Origin: Desmodesmus armatus | Lineage: Eukaryota; Chlorophyta; Chlorophyceae; Sphaeropleales; Scenedesmaceae | DNA length: 64,000 bases | Assembly: GCA_007449985.2 (NCBI GenBank) | Contig: VIIQ02000577.1 | Coordinates: forward strand, 1 to 64,000 | Direction of reading: 5' to 3' | Shown here: in pieces, positions 22,701 through 33,361 of the stretch | Layout of the letters: every line of letters starts with the position of its first letter | How positions within the stretch are numbered: the first letter of the stretch is position 1 | Notes under the pieces: model-generated | Seen by the model: only the letters and a program-made list of their open reading frames with translations | The model's database searches: none | Told to the model about the DNA's origin: nothing | Translations under genes and position numbers: made by a program

Positions 22701-24297
22701 GTGCGGCATGCTTGCCTCCTTGATCTGCGGGGGAGGGGGTGGGGGGCAACAGTCCAAAGACGCGTCCGCCAAGGTCTGTTCCATACACCCTCTGACACCA
22801 TTTGCTTGCAGCAAGCAACACCACAGCCAACTAGCAAGGCCACGCCAGCAGCGAGGTGGGGGGGAGCTGGCTGTGCGCGCAGGCAGCCAAGCAAGGCAAG
22901 GTTTGTGCGAGCTTACCCAGAGCGTGGAGTCGCATGTGGTCTTCACAGTTGTGCTGCTGGGCTGGCCTAGCAGCAGCTCAATAAGGAAGAAGCTGGCGCC
23001 AGGGCCAGCATCAATGGCCACTGCAGGGAACACCACATACACCCAGCACGGTCAGGACACAACACAAACGCATGCATGTGCACTACGTCAACCTGGCAGG
23101 CTATATGCTGTGGCACACTGTGCACTGCACCGTGTGCTCAACGAACTGCTGAGAGGCTGTGGAGGTGTAGCTAAGCCAACTGGTGCAAGACTGCTGAGGA
23201 GGCTGGCTAGCTGCAGCTCAACTAGTTGGCGCGAAACCACACACACATGCGATGCATGAGATGTATGCCGCCATTTGGTCCTGTAAACCCGATCAAGGCA
23301 TGTGCCTCACACACACCTGGTAGTGCCCCGCCTGTGACTTGCACTGCGCCCTGTCTCACCATCACCAGCTGCTCTGGTGTGACACCCTCCCTCGCCAAGA
23401 TCTTCCCTGCTGGCACAAACTCCACTTGCACAAGCTGCAGCAGCACAGGCACATCAGCACAGCAATGCAGCACAGTTTCGGCTAGGATGCGAGCTACGCA
23501 GACGACCGCCACAGCATGAAGGAGGGCCGGCACTGTCTCCAGCTGCTGGCAGATACAGCAAACATGCTGTTTGCTGTGCCAGCATGATGGCGCAGCCAGC
23601 TGCTTTGCGCCATGCTGTCAGCACAGCCCTGCTGTGATTAGTCTAGCGCTCATGCAGGCCGCTACTTACCTCGGCCAGCAGGTCCAGTGAGCTTTTGCTG
23701 ATGATCTTGAACGGCAGGTACTGCGCCAGCCAGCTACTGACCACCTGTGACAACAGGGCAGGCATGGCTGGGCGCTTGATTGGATCAAAACCTTCATGCT
23801 GCTGTTGATGATTGCTTGTTTGAGGCCCACCATGTGGTGAGCTGAACCGGGGCAGCAGCATGACAGCATGATACCTGAGCGTCCAGGATGTTGCCAGTGT
23901 CGGACACCATGGGCGACATTCGCTGCGAGCTGGATGGCCGAGCTGGCAGAGACTCCTCATAGGCCGCCCTGCACGGCTGAAGCAATTTGGGTACGGGTCC
24001 TTGGCCCTGGGCTGGAACAGGACCCAAACCGGACTGTCTGCTGAGACTGCCTACATATCTGCTGCTGGTGCTGGTGCTGCTGCTGCTGGGGCGGCAGAGA
24101 GGGGCTGTCCGACATGCTGAGCTGCTCCCACGCGCACAACCAGGCCCTATCTGGTGCTGCCGAAGCAGCATGGGCGCTGGGTGACTTGGTTGGGTGACTT
24201 GGTGTCCCAGTGAGACGATCTGAGAAACGACACTGTCGATTGAATGGAGACCGTCCCTCCGCTGCACGATACGACCTTCCAGCATGTTGATGTGCAA
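13799..24297 (-). CDS. Fusion protein: cNMP-binding + degenerate sigma54-activator AAA + membrane polyferredoxin (22 exons)
   Basis: Exons, 5' to 3': 24297-23875, 23744-23670, 23434-23317, 23020-22917, 22599-22477, 22031-21930, 21664-21536, 21057-20944, 20578-20387, 19599-19451, 19128-18886, 18396-18301, 17894-17806, 17451-17357, 17100-16932, 16653-16625, 16358-16273, 16086-16021, 15805-15747, 15322-15209, 14747-14456, 14086-13799. This gives about 1,050 residues. Residues 142-281 are a CAP-type cyclic-nucleotide-binding domain (FVPAGKILAREG, GASFFLIELLLGQPSS). Residues 282-530 follow the NtrC AAA+ fold through ELFGRG and PLRVRPADILDLERYY to FPENITELEALVRRA. Residues 590-1051 form a NosR/RdxA-like part: WCSICPFM, RYLCPIGGMNG, QGVCSGTCNTYHCYK, CVLCMTCLKACPH and hydrophobic helices. 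Splice phases agree throughout except exon 10, which lacks one C (G run near 19591-19596). The start at 24297 is uncertain; no clear transit peptide is seen. Function is inferred: a membrane redox sensor or electron carrier. Confidence 0.8.
14850..14939 (-). repeat. Duplicated copy of the start of exon 21 of the fusion gene
   Basis: This segment encodes SIRELQDQFGVAHDT and matches the used exon start at 14656-14747 (SITELQDQFGIAHDT) 192 bp away. It has the same acceptor context and phase. It loses similarity after about 30 codons and has only a weak donor (GCC|GTATCA). It is probably a decaying tandem exon duplicate; alternative use cannot be excluded. Confidence 0.7.
16625..16653 (-). other. 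29-nt microexon of the fusion gene
   Basis: It encodes YLCPIGGMN, flanked by split codons for Arg and Gly, and is bounded by GGCAG|G and ACG|GTGAG. It supplies the second half of a CR(Y)LCPxGG iron-sulfur motif whose first Cys is at the end of the previous exon (LWC). Both splice phases match the neighbours exactly, which is the main evidence that this tiny exon is real. Confidence 0.8.
19551..19895. repeat. 170-bp tandem duplication covering the 5' part of exon 10 of the fusion gene
   Basis: Units start with TAGCGCTCCAGGTC at 19551 and 19721. Both contain the exon-10 start, with its acceptor GTCCTGCAG, and about 100 bp of upstream intron. Only the 19451-19599 copy continues into a full exon. 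The second copy has a longer G run and is probably non-coding. Confidence 0.7.
20606..20672. repeat. GTACAGTAC-type tract in an intron of the fusion gene
   Basis: Degenerate TACGGTACAG/TACAGTGCAA repeats lie just upstream (minus-strand sense) of exon 9. They belong to the same repeat class as 10966-11070 and 21357-21420. Confidence 0.6.
21061..21255. repeat. (CA)n microsatellite and long G-rich tracts in an intron
   Basis: A run of CA dinucleotides at 21061-21084 is followed by long stretches of G with few interruptions (21113-21143 and 21163-21185). Lengths of such runs are unreliable in any assembly. It lies between exons 7 and 8 of the minus-strand fusion gene. Confidence 0.7.
21357..21420. 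repeat. (TACTG)n tract in an intron of the fusion gene
   Basis: Eight or more near-perfect TACTG pentamers lie between exons 7 and 8 of the fusion gene. They are almost palindromic because TACTGTAC repeats itself on the complement as GTACAGTA. Confidence 0.7.
22383..22472. repeat. Minisatellite, about 18-bp unit
   Basis: Units of the type CAACAAAGCAAAGCACAG are repeated about five times with small length changes. They end directly before the splice donor of exon 5 of the minus-strand fusion gene (GCAG|GTGGG at 22480-22476). Confidence 0.7.
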
Positions 24298-24499
24298 TTG
24301 ACCACGTATTCATGTAGCGTGCAGTGGTTTTGAGGGGTTTTTGCATTGATCACATTTAGACACAGTAGCCGTTGTCAGCATCCTCCAGACATGTTGCCAT
24401 ATTGCTGCATGGTGTCGACGTGGGTTTATTTGATCAGATCACTGTTTCAATCACATTCAATCTGAGCAGCACTCCCTGACAGCAGCAAGCAAAAACAGC
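24298..24499. promoter_or_regulatory. Divergent (bidirectional) promoter region
   Basis: Only about 200 bp lie between the presumed start of the minus-strand fusion gene and the ATG of XPA on the plus strand, so both must start transcription from this region. It is locally A/T-richer than the exons (TTTATTTGATCAGATCAC near 24424). No TATA box at a canonical distance was identified with confidence. Confidence 0.45.
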
Positions 24500-25710
24500 A
24501 TGGCAGCCCCCAAGCAAGAGCCGGCCACCATGCCTGCAGCAGCCATGTTTACATACAGTGCATCAGCCGTGTGTTGCCACTGTGGGGCACCAGACACTGT
24601 TCCTGAGTGGCACGAGCGCTTCAAACTGCTGGTCTGCACACCATGCTTCAGGCGCCATGAGCGGCTGATTACGAAAGTGAGGTGGCCTGTAAGGCCGGTG
24701 CTCCTGCATGTCTGTCTTCTTTGAAACCGGGCCTTTCTTACAGAGGGTGCGCCTCACCATCACAGCCACTGTTGTGCAGAGCAATGCCAAGTCAGCCTAC
24801 CTGCTGTCCGACAGTGATTTGTCAAAGCTGGGCTACGTGGAGAAGCAGAACCCTCGTCATCAGAAGTTTGCCAACATGAAGCAGTACCTTGTTAGCCAGG
24901 TGCGCTAGCAACCGGTGCACCAGTCAGTGTGGCTCGTTTCAAGCACAAGAGGGATGAGGATGCTGGTGTGCGCTAATAATAGTCTTCCATCAAGAGGGGA
25001 GAATGGGGAAGGGATTCGGGAAGGGGTTGCATTGCATCACTAGCTCATTATGGAGCTAGTGGCTCATCGCAAGCCGACCAACGACGTCCAGAAAGTGAAC
25101 TTGACAGCTGTGTGCATGGCACCCCAGCCACCCCTACAGACTGGTACCCCATCCTTCTGCTGTCGCTGTGTTGGAACCATCAGGTGGAAGAAGTGGCAAT
25201 TGCAAAGCATGGAAGTTTGGAAGATTTGGAAGAGGAAAAGCAGCGGCGCATGCAGGGGAAGCTGGAACAGCGCATGCAGAAACGTCAAGCAGCTGAGCAG
25301 GAGGAGGACAGGCAGCGAAGGCTGGAAGCCCGGCTGCAGGCAACCCTTGACAAGTACACCAGCGCAGCTGAGGCGCCAACCACCGGCGATACAAATATTG
25401 AAGGACAATTGTATGGTGAGTTGCATTGGAAAGAGAAGGAGACAGGGACATGGGTGCTGTCTTCACTTGCTGCCGCATGGAAGTGCACCAACAGTAGCGG
25501 TTGGGCCCCGTTCGTTGGGGGATCTGACGGTTGTTTCGAGAGGCCAGGTCCGCGCTCAGCTGGCAGACGTTAATGGGACCGTGCCCAAATGGTGCTGCTG
25601 TTGGCTGCACGTCCTGTCTTTCAGGTACCTCTGCTGGGAGAAAACGCAAGAAGCAGCAGGAGGTTGTGCCCGATGATGAGCTGGAGGGGGTGGATGTTGA
25701 GGAGTTCTGA
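24500..25710 (+). CDS. XPA: XPA-type DNA damage recognition protein (4 exons)
   Basis: XPA is a scaffold of nucleotide excision repair that checks DNA damage and brings in RPA and the ERCC1-XPF nuclease in the nucleus. Exons: 24500-24676, 24744-24899, 25184-25415, 25625-25710, 216 residues. The usual animal length is about 270. The zinc finger is VCCHCGAPDTV...VCTPC (residues about 27-50). The family core follows: LITK, AKSAYLLSDSDL, NPRHQKFANMKQYL, then a charged helix (HGSLEDLEEEKQRRMQ). The C-terminus has an RKRKK basic patch and an acidic tail, DDELEGVDVEEF. All splice phases agree. A TGTAAC polyadenylation-type signal follows about 45 bp after the stop. The gene is divergent from the fusion gene at 24297. 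Confidence 0.88.
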
Positions 25711-26303
25711 GTGTGCACAAGAAGCATCCAGCCTATGCCCAGCCTATACATATGTAACCTTTCATACACGCAGGACACTTCCAGTGTTGCTGATGTGGAC
25801 ATTGCAATTGGACAAGTGAATGAGTGAATAGTCACACCAGGAAACTTTCAAAGTATCCTGGTGTGTTCTTCATGGGCAGCTGGGGAGAAACTCGACCCAT
25901 AAAGAAAAAATGGCTGCCCACCGAGCCAGTGATGCACAGGCCGGTTTTTGCGCAGTTGACGCGCAACTTGCCTGCTTTCGCAGAGCAAGCAATCCCTTTG
26001 CAGGGATGCAACTGAAAGTCTTGCAGACAATGCTAATTATACAATGCTGCAAATCTTGCCGGGCACACCGATGGTAAGGCCAAAACTAAAACACTCCCCC
26101 CCCCCCCCAAACACCCCACCCCCACTCAGCAGAGGGTCTCCCCTCTGCTGGGGACCTCCAAGCCCCGCGGGGCAGTTCAGCGACATTGTAAACCAATAGG
26201 CACTGCTAAACGATCTCACACATCTAGCCCAGGCACCACCGGGGATTGGCTGATGGTGCACTGCCACCCCGCCGACACCCCCTGCTGCTGCCACAGCCGC
26301 TGC
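25711..26303. other. Intergenic region between XPA and the Fanzor gene
   Basis: It contains the XPA polyadenylation signal (TGTAAC near 25755), a C run (26096-26108) and a short perfect hairpin with 10-bp arms CAGCAGAGGG at 26129-26152. The right border of the putative Fanzor element should lie here. I found no inverted repeat matching the far side (33.3-34 kb). Confidence 0.5.
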
Positions 26304-29300
26304 TTACACTGCTGCCCCCTCTTCTTGTCGTGGCCGCCGCTGCCGGTTTAACCAGTCCTTGCGCACCACACGGTCAACACAGCGTGCCAGCTGCTGCAGT
26401 TGCCCCTGGTGTACACACATGGCAGGCACCAGTTGTGCCACCCCCCTGGCTGTCAACACACGGGCAGCGTTGATATCCCTGTCCAGGACCAATGGTACAC
26501 GCCGCGAGTGATTATCCTCTCCAACCACAACATGATGCAGTTGTTCCCGCAACCTGTCAGGTGTCGACACAGCCTCGCCATGCACACACTGCTTGAGCTT
26601 GAAACGTCCCCTGCGGTGCTGTTTCAGCCCACGTTCGTCATAGCAGCGAGAGCAGGTCTGGCTGGTCCGGTACTCGTGCACAGACACCCAATGCATGTCT
26701 GTACGCCCACCACGAGCCACGCCGTCTGCCGACCCATATTGTGCCCTAAAAAAATTCCTCAGTTTCATGACAGGGGCACTGATTGACCGTGACACTGGCC
26801 CGCCCCAACCTGCTGATGCATCCCCCATGCAAACAACAGCAACACTTGGCCGGCGGATACACGGGCCTGCATTGCAACCCATCGGCTTCTGCCACTTGCG
26901 CCCTTGCACCCCCGTGTGCCCCAATGCCAAGCACTGGCACATCCTGTGCATTTGCCGGTCCTGCAGCATGCCAATTCTAAGCCGGTGATGCCGGGCAGAC
27001 CTGCAACCGTACACAGCATGCAACTGAGGAAAAGCATGAATGGCCTTATGTGCATGCAAAACAAATGCGTCATGCTGGCCATGCTTCTTGCCGGTTCTCT
27101 GCAAGTGCTTGAGCAGCAGTGCCACACCAGCACGCTTGATACGCCCATGCAGCCAATGGCGCTGCCTATCTAGCCCACATGCAGACCGATATCCCCTCCC
27201 ATTAACAGCATACACCCAGCCATCCCCTCCATCAGTGCCGTCGCCCCGCACGCCATGGTTTGCAGTGACCGCAGTCACGATGCTGGTCACACCTGGGTCA
27301 ACTCCAGTCACCCGCAGCCCACATCCTGCCTCAACAGTCACACAGCCGCCATGTACCAGAGCTGGCTGTCCAGTAGTAGGCGCACAACTGTCACATTCGG
27401 ACTCCACACAAAAGCTACTGTCAATTGAGTCAGAGTCAGAAAAGTCGTAGCTAGTCCTGTCCACACTGTAATCACTTGCCAAGTCCCACTCTTCCACCGG
27501 AGCACCCTCTACTGGGTCAGATGCATGGGAGTCAACCCGATGCTGTGCCAAGCCTTCCGGCTTTGTCTTGGCCTGCTTGGGCAGGGCCTGTGCGGGCACG
27601 TGCGTGACTACATTGCGGGCCACAAGGACACGCCAGTCACCGTCCAGTACCCGTACATGGTCTGGCCTAGATCTAGATGCAGCGGCCACACTGCTACAAA
27701 CAGTGCTGCAGTCATCATCACCCCCGCCAAATACATACGCAGGGGTTGTGCCTGGTGTTGGCAACTTGATTGCCCTGCCCACGGCCTGTCGGGCATGGTC
27801 CAGGGCAGCTGCCTCGGTCACGCGCTGCCGGGCCCTGCGGGCCTTTTGCTGTCCGTCAAGAGACCTGACCGCGCTTCTGGTGGCACGCTCGTCTTTGTTG
27901 TGTGTCGCATGCACATGCAACGACACACAGTCAGTGCTAAGATGCTTTGCAAAGCTGCGTCTCCCACTGGGCCTTCCCTCCCCACACAAGACCGTCAAAC
28001 GGTCAAGGTCAAACAACAAACTAAATAAATCCTTGTTAGACGCGATGTCCTCTACGGCACCATCGCAGATGACATCAACAGTGTCAATACCAGCCACGGG
28101 TAGTGGGTCAACACCACGCTGTTGCCGCCGCCAAACCCGCCAATCATTGCGTGCCTCGGGACTCATGCCGGACAGATGTGTTCTGAGGAAATGCAATAGT
28201 GTGGGTGTGAAGTGCACATGTGTAAAACCATAATGAGGATGCGGCGTCATGCTATGTGGGAGGCGTTGCAATGCAGTGCGACAAGAGCGCCACTGAGCCT
28301 CTATCTTGTTGACTTGTTGCAACACGCCTTTCAACAATCCCGCTGCTGGTGCGCGGGCTGGAGCACTTGCAGCTGCACTCCCGGCATCAGCGTCTGCAGC
28401 CAGTAACAATAGCACTTGCAGACACATGCCCATAACCCACTGCCACACACTACGGGCCTCGTCACCGCACTCGTTCAGTTGCGTGTCAGGGGTGGTAGCC
28501 CACACTCCAAACCCAGGCACAACCGGCGCATCCGGGTACGCACCTAACACGGGCACCACCAAACGGGCGTGATCCAAAGCCAACCTCATGCACAAACGCG
28601 CAGATGCACATGCCTCCCTCACTGCCGCCTCGCTCGGCTGATGTCCCTGCTGATTGTGTGGTTGGCCAGCAACAACTGCAGCCGCCTCGCCGCGCAAGCG
28701 CTCTGCTGTCACTGCTGCCTCGACTAGCTTTGCCTCACATGTGTCAAGGAGGCACACAGCACGGCGCAACTGCGTTAAGCACTGCCGCAGCTGCAAAGAC
28801 GTTGGCAAGGGCAGGTTAGAGGGGGCAGCCAGCTGGCGCCGTCGCGCAAACAAGGCATCCTGGACACGCTGCAAGTCATTCCTGGCCGTCTGTGCCGCGC
28901 TGTACTTCCTTGCAGCGCTGGCCTTGTCTGCAGCACACCGCGATTGGCGGTGTGCGCGTGCCAAAGGCGGCAGCACCACAGTAGTTACACCAGCCTGCCC
29001 CTGCCCCCTTCTCTGCCGCTGCTGTCGCTGCTGCTGCCGGGTCTGCGCCTGCTTCGGGGGTGGCGGACGGCCCTGTGGACGCTGCTGAAGTGCTGCATGC
29101 AGCCTGTCTCGCTTCGTAAGTAGGTCCGCATACTGTAGCACGACATGCCCACGCCGCAGCATACTGTGACTCAACACGCTGCTGCAAAGCCTGGCCAAGG
29201 GGGCCAGCAGGGCAGCTGCAGCATCGCCGGAGGAAGTAGAAGTCAGGCACGCGTGGAGCTGACCTGCCAGTTGCTCACTCCGCACACACTCTGCAACCGC

Positions 29301-31110
29301 CGCCAGCTTGCGGCGGTCGACAGCACACCGCAAGGCATGCTTCGTGGCCTGTAACCCACACCCTACATCACGCACCAACGCGCTGGTGAAGGTGCGTGCT
29401 GCTGTTGTTTCGGGTCGCGGCGTGTTGGGGTGTTGCTAGAAAGCGTGGCAGGACCGCATACGATAGGTATGGCGGCTGTGTTCGGGGGCGGTGCAGCAGC
29501 CTGCGCTGCTGCTACTGCCTCTCCTGCCACTGCCGCATCTGCCGCTGTCGTTGCTGTTGCTGTTGCAGGGCTGTTGATGTAGGCACATGCAGTGCTGACA
29601 TGCAGGCATGCATTGTTGCTGCCTTCTAGTGCAAAAGCAGACGCCGAACGGGCGTGCAAAATACCAGCATGGGACACAGGCCCCGTCACATGACCCACGA
29701 GCTGAATGCGCTGTAGCTGGTTGTATACGCCACGAGACTGCATGCTAACAGCCAACAGGTGTGACACAATGGCTACATTGTCTGGTGTGCCCGGTACAAG
29801 ATGTGCTGCCATGCCATGCCATGCAAGTGCGCGGCCCAGTCGCAGATGCGGTGAGCTGTTTGAGATGCTTGCATTGCAACTGCAACCATCTCCTGTGTGG
29901 AGCATGGCTGAACAGCAAAGAGTGTGTCCTTCAGCAACATCACTGATGCCCGCATGACACTGCAAGCCTGCACAAGTTCTATGATGCGTGCATGCATATA
30001 GTTTATGGTGTTTGTGTCTTGCTGCACAGGCAGTAGGTAGTCCTGGTCTGTCTGCTGAGCAGGCTGTTGTGCAAGGCGTTGCTGCTGCAGCCTGCTGACG
30101 CAATGGTGCACATGAGCACTAAGCAAAGAAGCAGCAAGCACAACACGCTGCTCGTCAGCTTGCTGCTGGCCGGGCTGCTGCTCAAAAACATGTGCTGCAA
30201 ACACGGACAGTGCATCACCCTTGAGCAACACATCCGACATGCTACGAGCCAACACACCAAACTGTTTGCGGCCTGGCCTTGGCAGGCCAGCCGTGCAGAA
30301 TGCACACAAGACCACAGCCTTGACCAGGCGTTTGATGCGCAATGGCAGGTTGAGCACATGCTGGCCATGGTTTTGTGCCATGGACTGTGCCAATGCAGTC
30401 AACCATGCATTAGCAACACGGCCCGACACACAATGCGGCAGCACACAGCGGTGTTCGACCTGCCACACCTCACGCACGTAGTAGTCGAAGGCTTCTGGCA
30501 GTTTATACCGCAGTGGAGCCTGCGCCCCTGGCACAACTGTCACGGCCTTCAGTGCCGCAAAGAAAAGGTTCTCGCTCTCGGTATCCACGGTGCGTGGCTT
30601 GCTTCTTGTAGGCGTCAGCAACTCAGTCAGTTCGCCGACGACATCTTGTGTAGACAAGCCGGGCGGTGGTGTCCTGCGGCCAGACCAGATCCTGCGGCAA
30701 CAGGCAGCAGACGGCAGTCACAAATTGTGAGTGGAGGAGTGCATGGCGCTTGCATCAACGCACACTGTATGCTGATGTGCTCATGTGTCATCTGATTTTG
30801 GGCAATCAGGCTGAGTTGCAATCCAGCTGTGCCAGGCAAAGCATAGGAGCCTACACACTCACTCGAAGCCCCACTGCATATAGCCATTGGCCAGGAGCCG
30901 TGCATGGAAGCACAACGGTTGTTGGGTATGTCCCAAGTCCTCCAGCAGCTGCATGGCGGCTGTCTGACGCTTGGGTGCCAGATACGCGTGGAGGCTGCTG
31001 CGAATGACGCCTGAGATGGAGGTGATGGTTGGCGGACAGTTGAAGTGCAAGGCAGAAGGGGCACGCACGAGAAGGGACGTGAAGGGGCGTGAACACGTTT
31101 GCTGCCTGAC
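26304..31110 (-). CDS. Fanzor: eukaryotic TnpB-like RNA-guided nuclease (frames broken at two points)
   Basis: The main open frame (29378-26304, 1,024 codons) is a Fanzor. RSFAKHLSTDCVSLHVH (residues about 474-490) precedes RuvC-I GVDPGVTS (Asp about 694). Then come GDASAGWGG (about 852), VHEYRTSQTCSRC (Glu about 902, CxxC 909-912), a single C at 931, and RDINAAR with the RuvC-III Asp (about 968). Upstream, minus-strand frames at 30691-29773 and about 29800-29380 carry the helical N-terminal part (YKLPEAFDYYVREVW, LNLPLRIKRLVKAVV). A further exon at about 31100-30863 joins through an intron (30862-30692, CGA|GTGAGT to CCGCAG). One-base shifts near 29800 and 29400 interrupt the coding frame. 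The full protein would exceed 1,400 residues, large for the family. Fanzors use an RNA encoded at the element end to cut DNA; that RNA is not visible to me here. Confidence 0.8.
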
Positions 31111-33361
31111 TCAACAGCACACAATGGTAGAGGCTGCTTGTCCGGGACATTGGGCGGAAAAAGCCATGTACACGCTGGTGAGCTGCTGCATTGGCTGGTG
31201 TCGTTGTGCATGCATACACCCACCTTGCCTCTTGTTCGTCTGCTTCCTGCCGCCTTGCCGCTGTTGTTGCTCTCCAGTAGCAGCAGCAGCAGCAGCAGCA
31301 GCTGCTGGAGTAGCAGAACAAGCAATCCTGCTGCTGCAGTCCCCCCCTCTCCGGGTCTTCTTCCTGTTGGCCCCCTCTTTCTTGCTATCCTCACACTCCC
31401 GTGCCTGCTGACGGGGCTCGTAATCCTCACCGCTGCCACTGCCTTCGCTGTCACCTGCCAGCAATGCAGCTGTTGCTGCTGCTGCTGCTGCCCGCTTAGG
31501 CCTGCGCTGTGGCCGTTGCTGCTGCTGGTGCTGCTGGTCAGGGGCAACAGCAGCAAGAAGGACACCAGAAGCAATAGGAGTAGAAGTGGCTGCAGAAGGA
31601 CTCTGATGCTGTTGGGACTGCATACAGCCTGTCCCACTGCCACGACCCACTCTGTACTGCTGTCCTGGAGTGAACTCAGGAGCAACAGCACGGAGACGGG
31701 TGCCAGCCGCAACAGCTGCAGTAGCCGCGGCTGCAGAAACAGCTGCTGCCAATGCATGTCGAGCCCCAGGGGAAGCAGGTGCTGTTCCAGGAGCATCAGA
31801 ACCAGGAGCTGCTGACGTCGGCACCACCAGGAACAGCATGACCAGTGCAAAGAGTGCAGGTCTGTCTGACCACTGCCACAAGCAGTATCCAACTACGACA
31901 AGTTCTAATGCCCGCACACAACAACCGTACAGGATGCCACCACCCATGCACGTCAAACAGAGTATGATGCAGTTATAGAGCAACACCACATGACTGTGTT
32001 TCAAATGAATACAGGCAGCCCTCAAACATGCAAATATAAGCAGAACGACTGCACAAGCTGCAGGGCCGCCCATCAACACAGCAAGATGCACAGAACGCAG
32101 TCCATTTTGTACCAAACAATCAAGCCCAGCAACCACACCCAATAAACCGCGTATCAACACAATGCACACAAAACCACGCATACAGAGCTGCTGCAACCGA
32201 CGCATGAGGCCACGCCCAAGGTGCCTTGCACGACGCCACTGACGCATGCAGAGAGCACACGCCAGAGGCCGTTTGCACGGGCCTATTGCAACCCATGCAA
32301 ACACCACAGAACATATAACACAAGCTGTGACACACCAGTACCAGTCGTGGCTTGCATTGCTGCTGCCAACCACCAAAACACCAGAACCTGGCACGGTGTA
32401 ATAGCCTGTAAAAGCGATGTCTGCTGAAGCTGCTGTAGGCGTAGAAGCAAACACCCCTAGGCCAGCCACAAGCAGCAACAGCGCCACAACCATTCCCAGT
32501 TGGCGCCCAGTGCTGGCAGACTGCTGCGCCACGGGACAGCCGCAGCTTGGCTTCCTGTGGCCACATCGCCCATGCACAGCTGTGGTGGGGTCACCACTGC
32601 AAGCAGAAGGGTTACTCTGGGCAGGACGTGACCGCTGCAACCTGCCGGCTGCCGGTGTTTTTCCCCGGGGTGCCTGCTGCTGTTGCTGCTGCTTGGGTGT
32701 GCTGCACTGCTGTGCCGGACATGCGGAGGCGTCTGCAGTGTCCATCGCCTCCTCGTCTGCTGGCGCATCATGCAGCAGCACAGAGAAGCGATTTGACGAC
32801 ACGATGGTGTGTGCTTCTGCTGCTGCTGGCTTTGTGGGCGCCGCTGACACCCGGCTGGCTGTTGCTGGTACTACTACTGCTGGCTGACGCACACGAGGAC
32901 GCTGCCTGCAATGAGACTGATCCTCCTTCTGATGCAGCAGTGCCTTCGCTGCAGACAGCTTTGGACTGTCAGCAGATGCCGCCAGTCTAGAGTAGCGCTG
33001 CTGTGCCAAGTCTCCGTTACTGCTAGGCACACACGGGGGTAGCACTGCCACGGGCTGTGCTGGCCCCAAACTGGGCCACTTTTGCTGCTGCTGCTGCTGC
33101 TGCTGTTGGGTGTGGTCAGCAAGGAGACAATGCTGCTGCTGCACTTGCCGCAGGTTAGCACGGGGGGTGAACAGCCACGGCTCCCTGCACACACCACAGT
33201 AGCGCGCAGTAGTGCCGTGGCGTCCACGCCGGCGCATGGGCAGGGGCTTGCCATTGTCCCTAGACTTGGCTTCGCCAGTTGCCCTGGACTTGCCTATGGG
33301 CGGCGGATGCATGAGGTATGCCTCCTCAGCAGCAATGCAATGCTTGCCATCTGGAGGTAAA
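31111..33361 (-). CDS. Gln-rich protein with CxxC motif and about seven hydrophobic segments, upstream of Fanzor
   Basis: The family was not recognised. From the ATG at 33312 there are 733 codons. An acceptor (GCGCACAG|GTTTTACC) at about 33362 would add 16 residues upstream. Residues 38-67 have YCGVC...HC...H, a possible zinc site. Residues 68-270 are Q/A-rich and basic, with VSSNRFSVLL at about 171-180. Hydrophobic stretches lie near 272-290, 326-344, 378-398, 409-430, 441-462, 466-479 and 484-498, rich in Cys. The C-terminal third is basic and Ala/Gln-rich. It is on the same strand as the Fanzor gene and ends where that frame begins. A strong donor (CAAG|GTGGGT near 31222) hints at splicing into it. 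It may be a companion gene of the mobile unit or its N-terminal part. Confidence 0.55.

Noticed and set aside
31261..31310. CAG/CTG repeat as a disease-type expansion locus
   Set aside because: CAG/CTG runs of this length are found throughout the exons of this window and are ordinary low-complexity coding sequence here.
30627..31892. A 421-codon minus-strand frame overlapping the Fanzor companion
   Set aside because: It is a Leu/Ser-run shadow of the 733-codon frame and has no independent motif.
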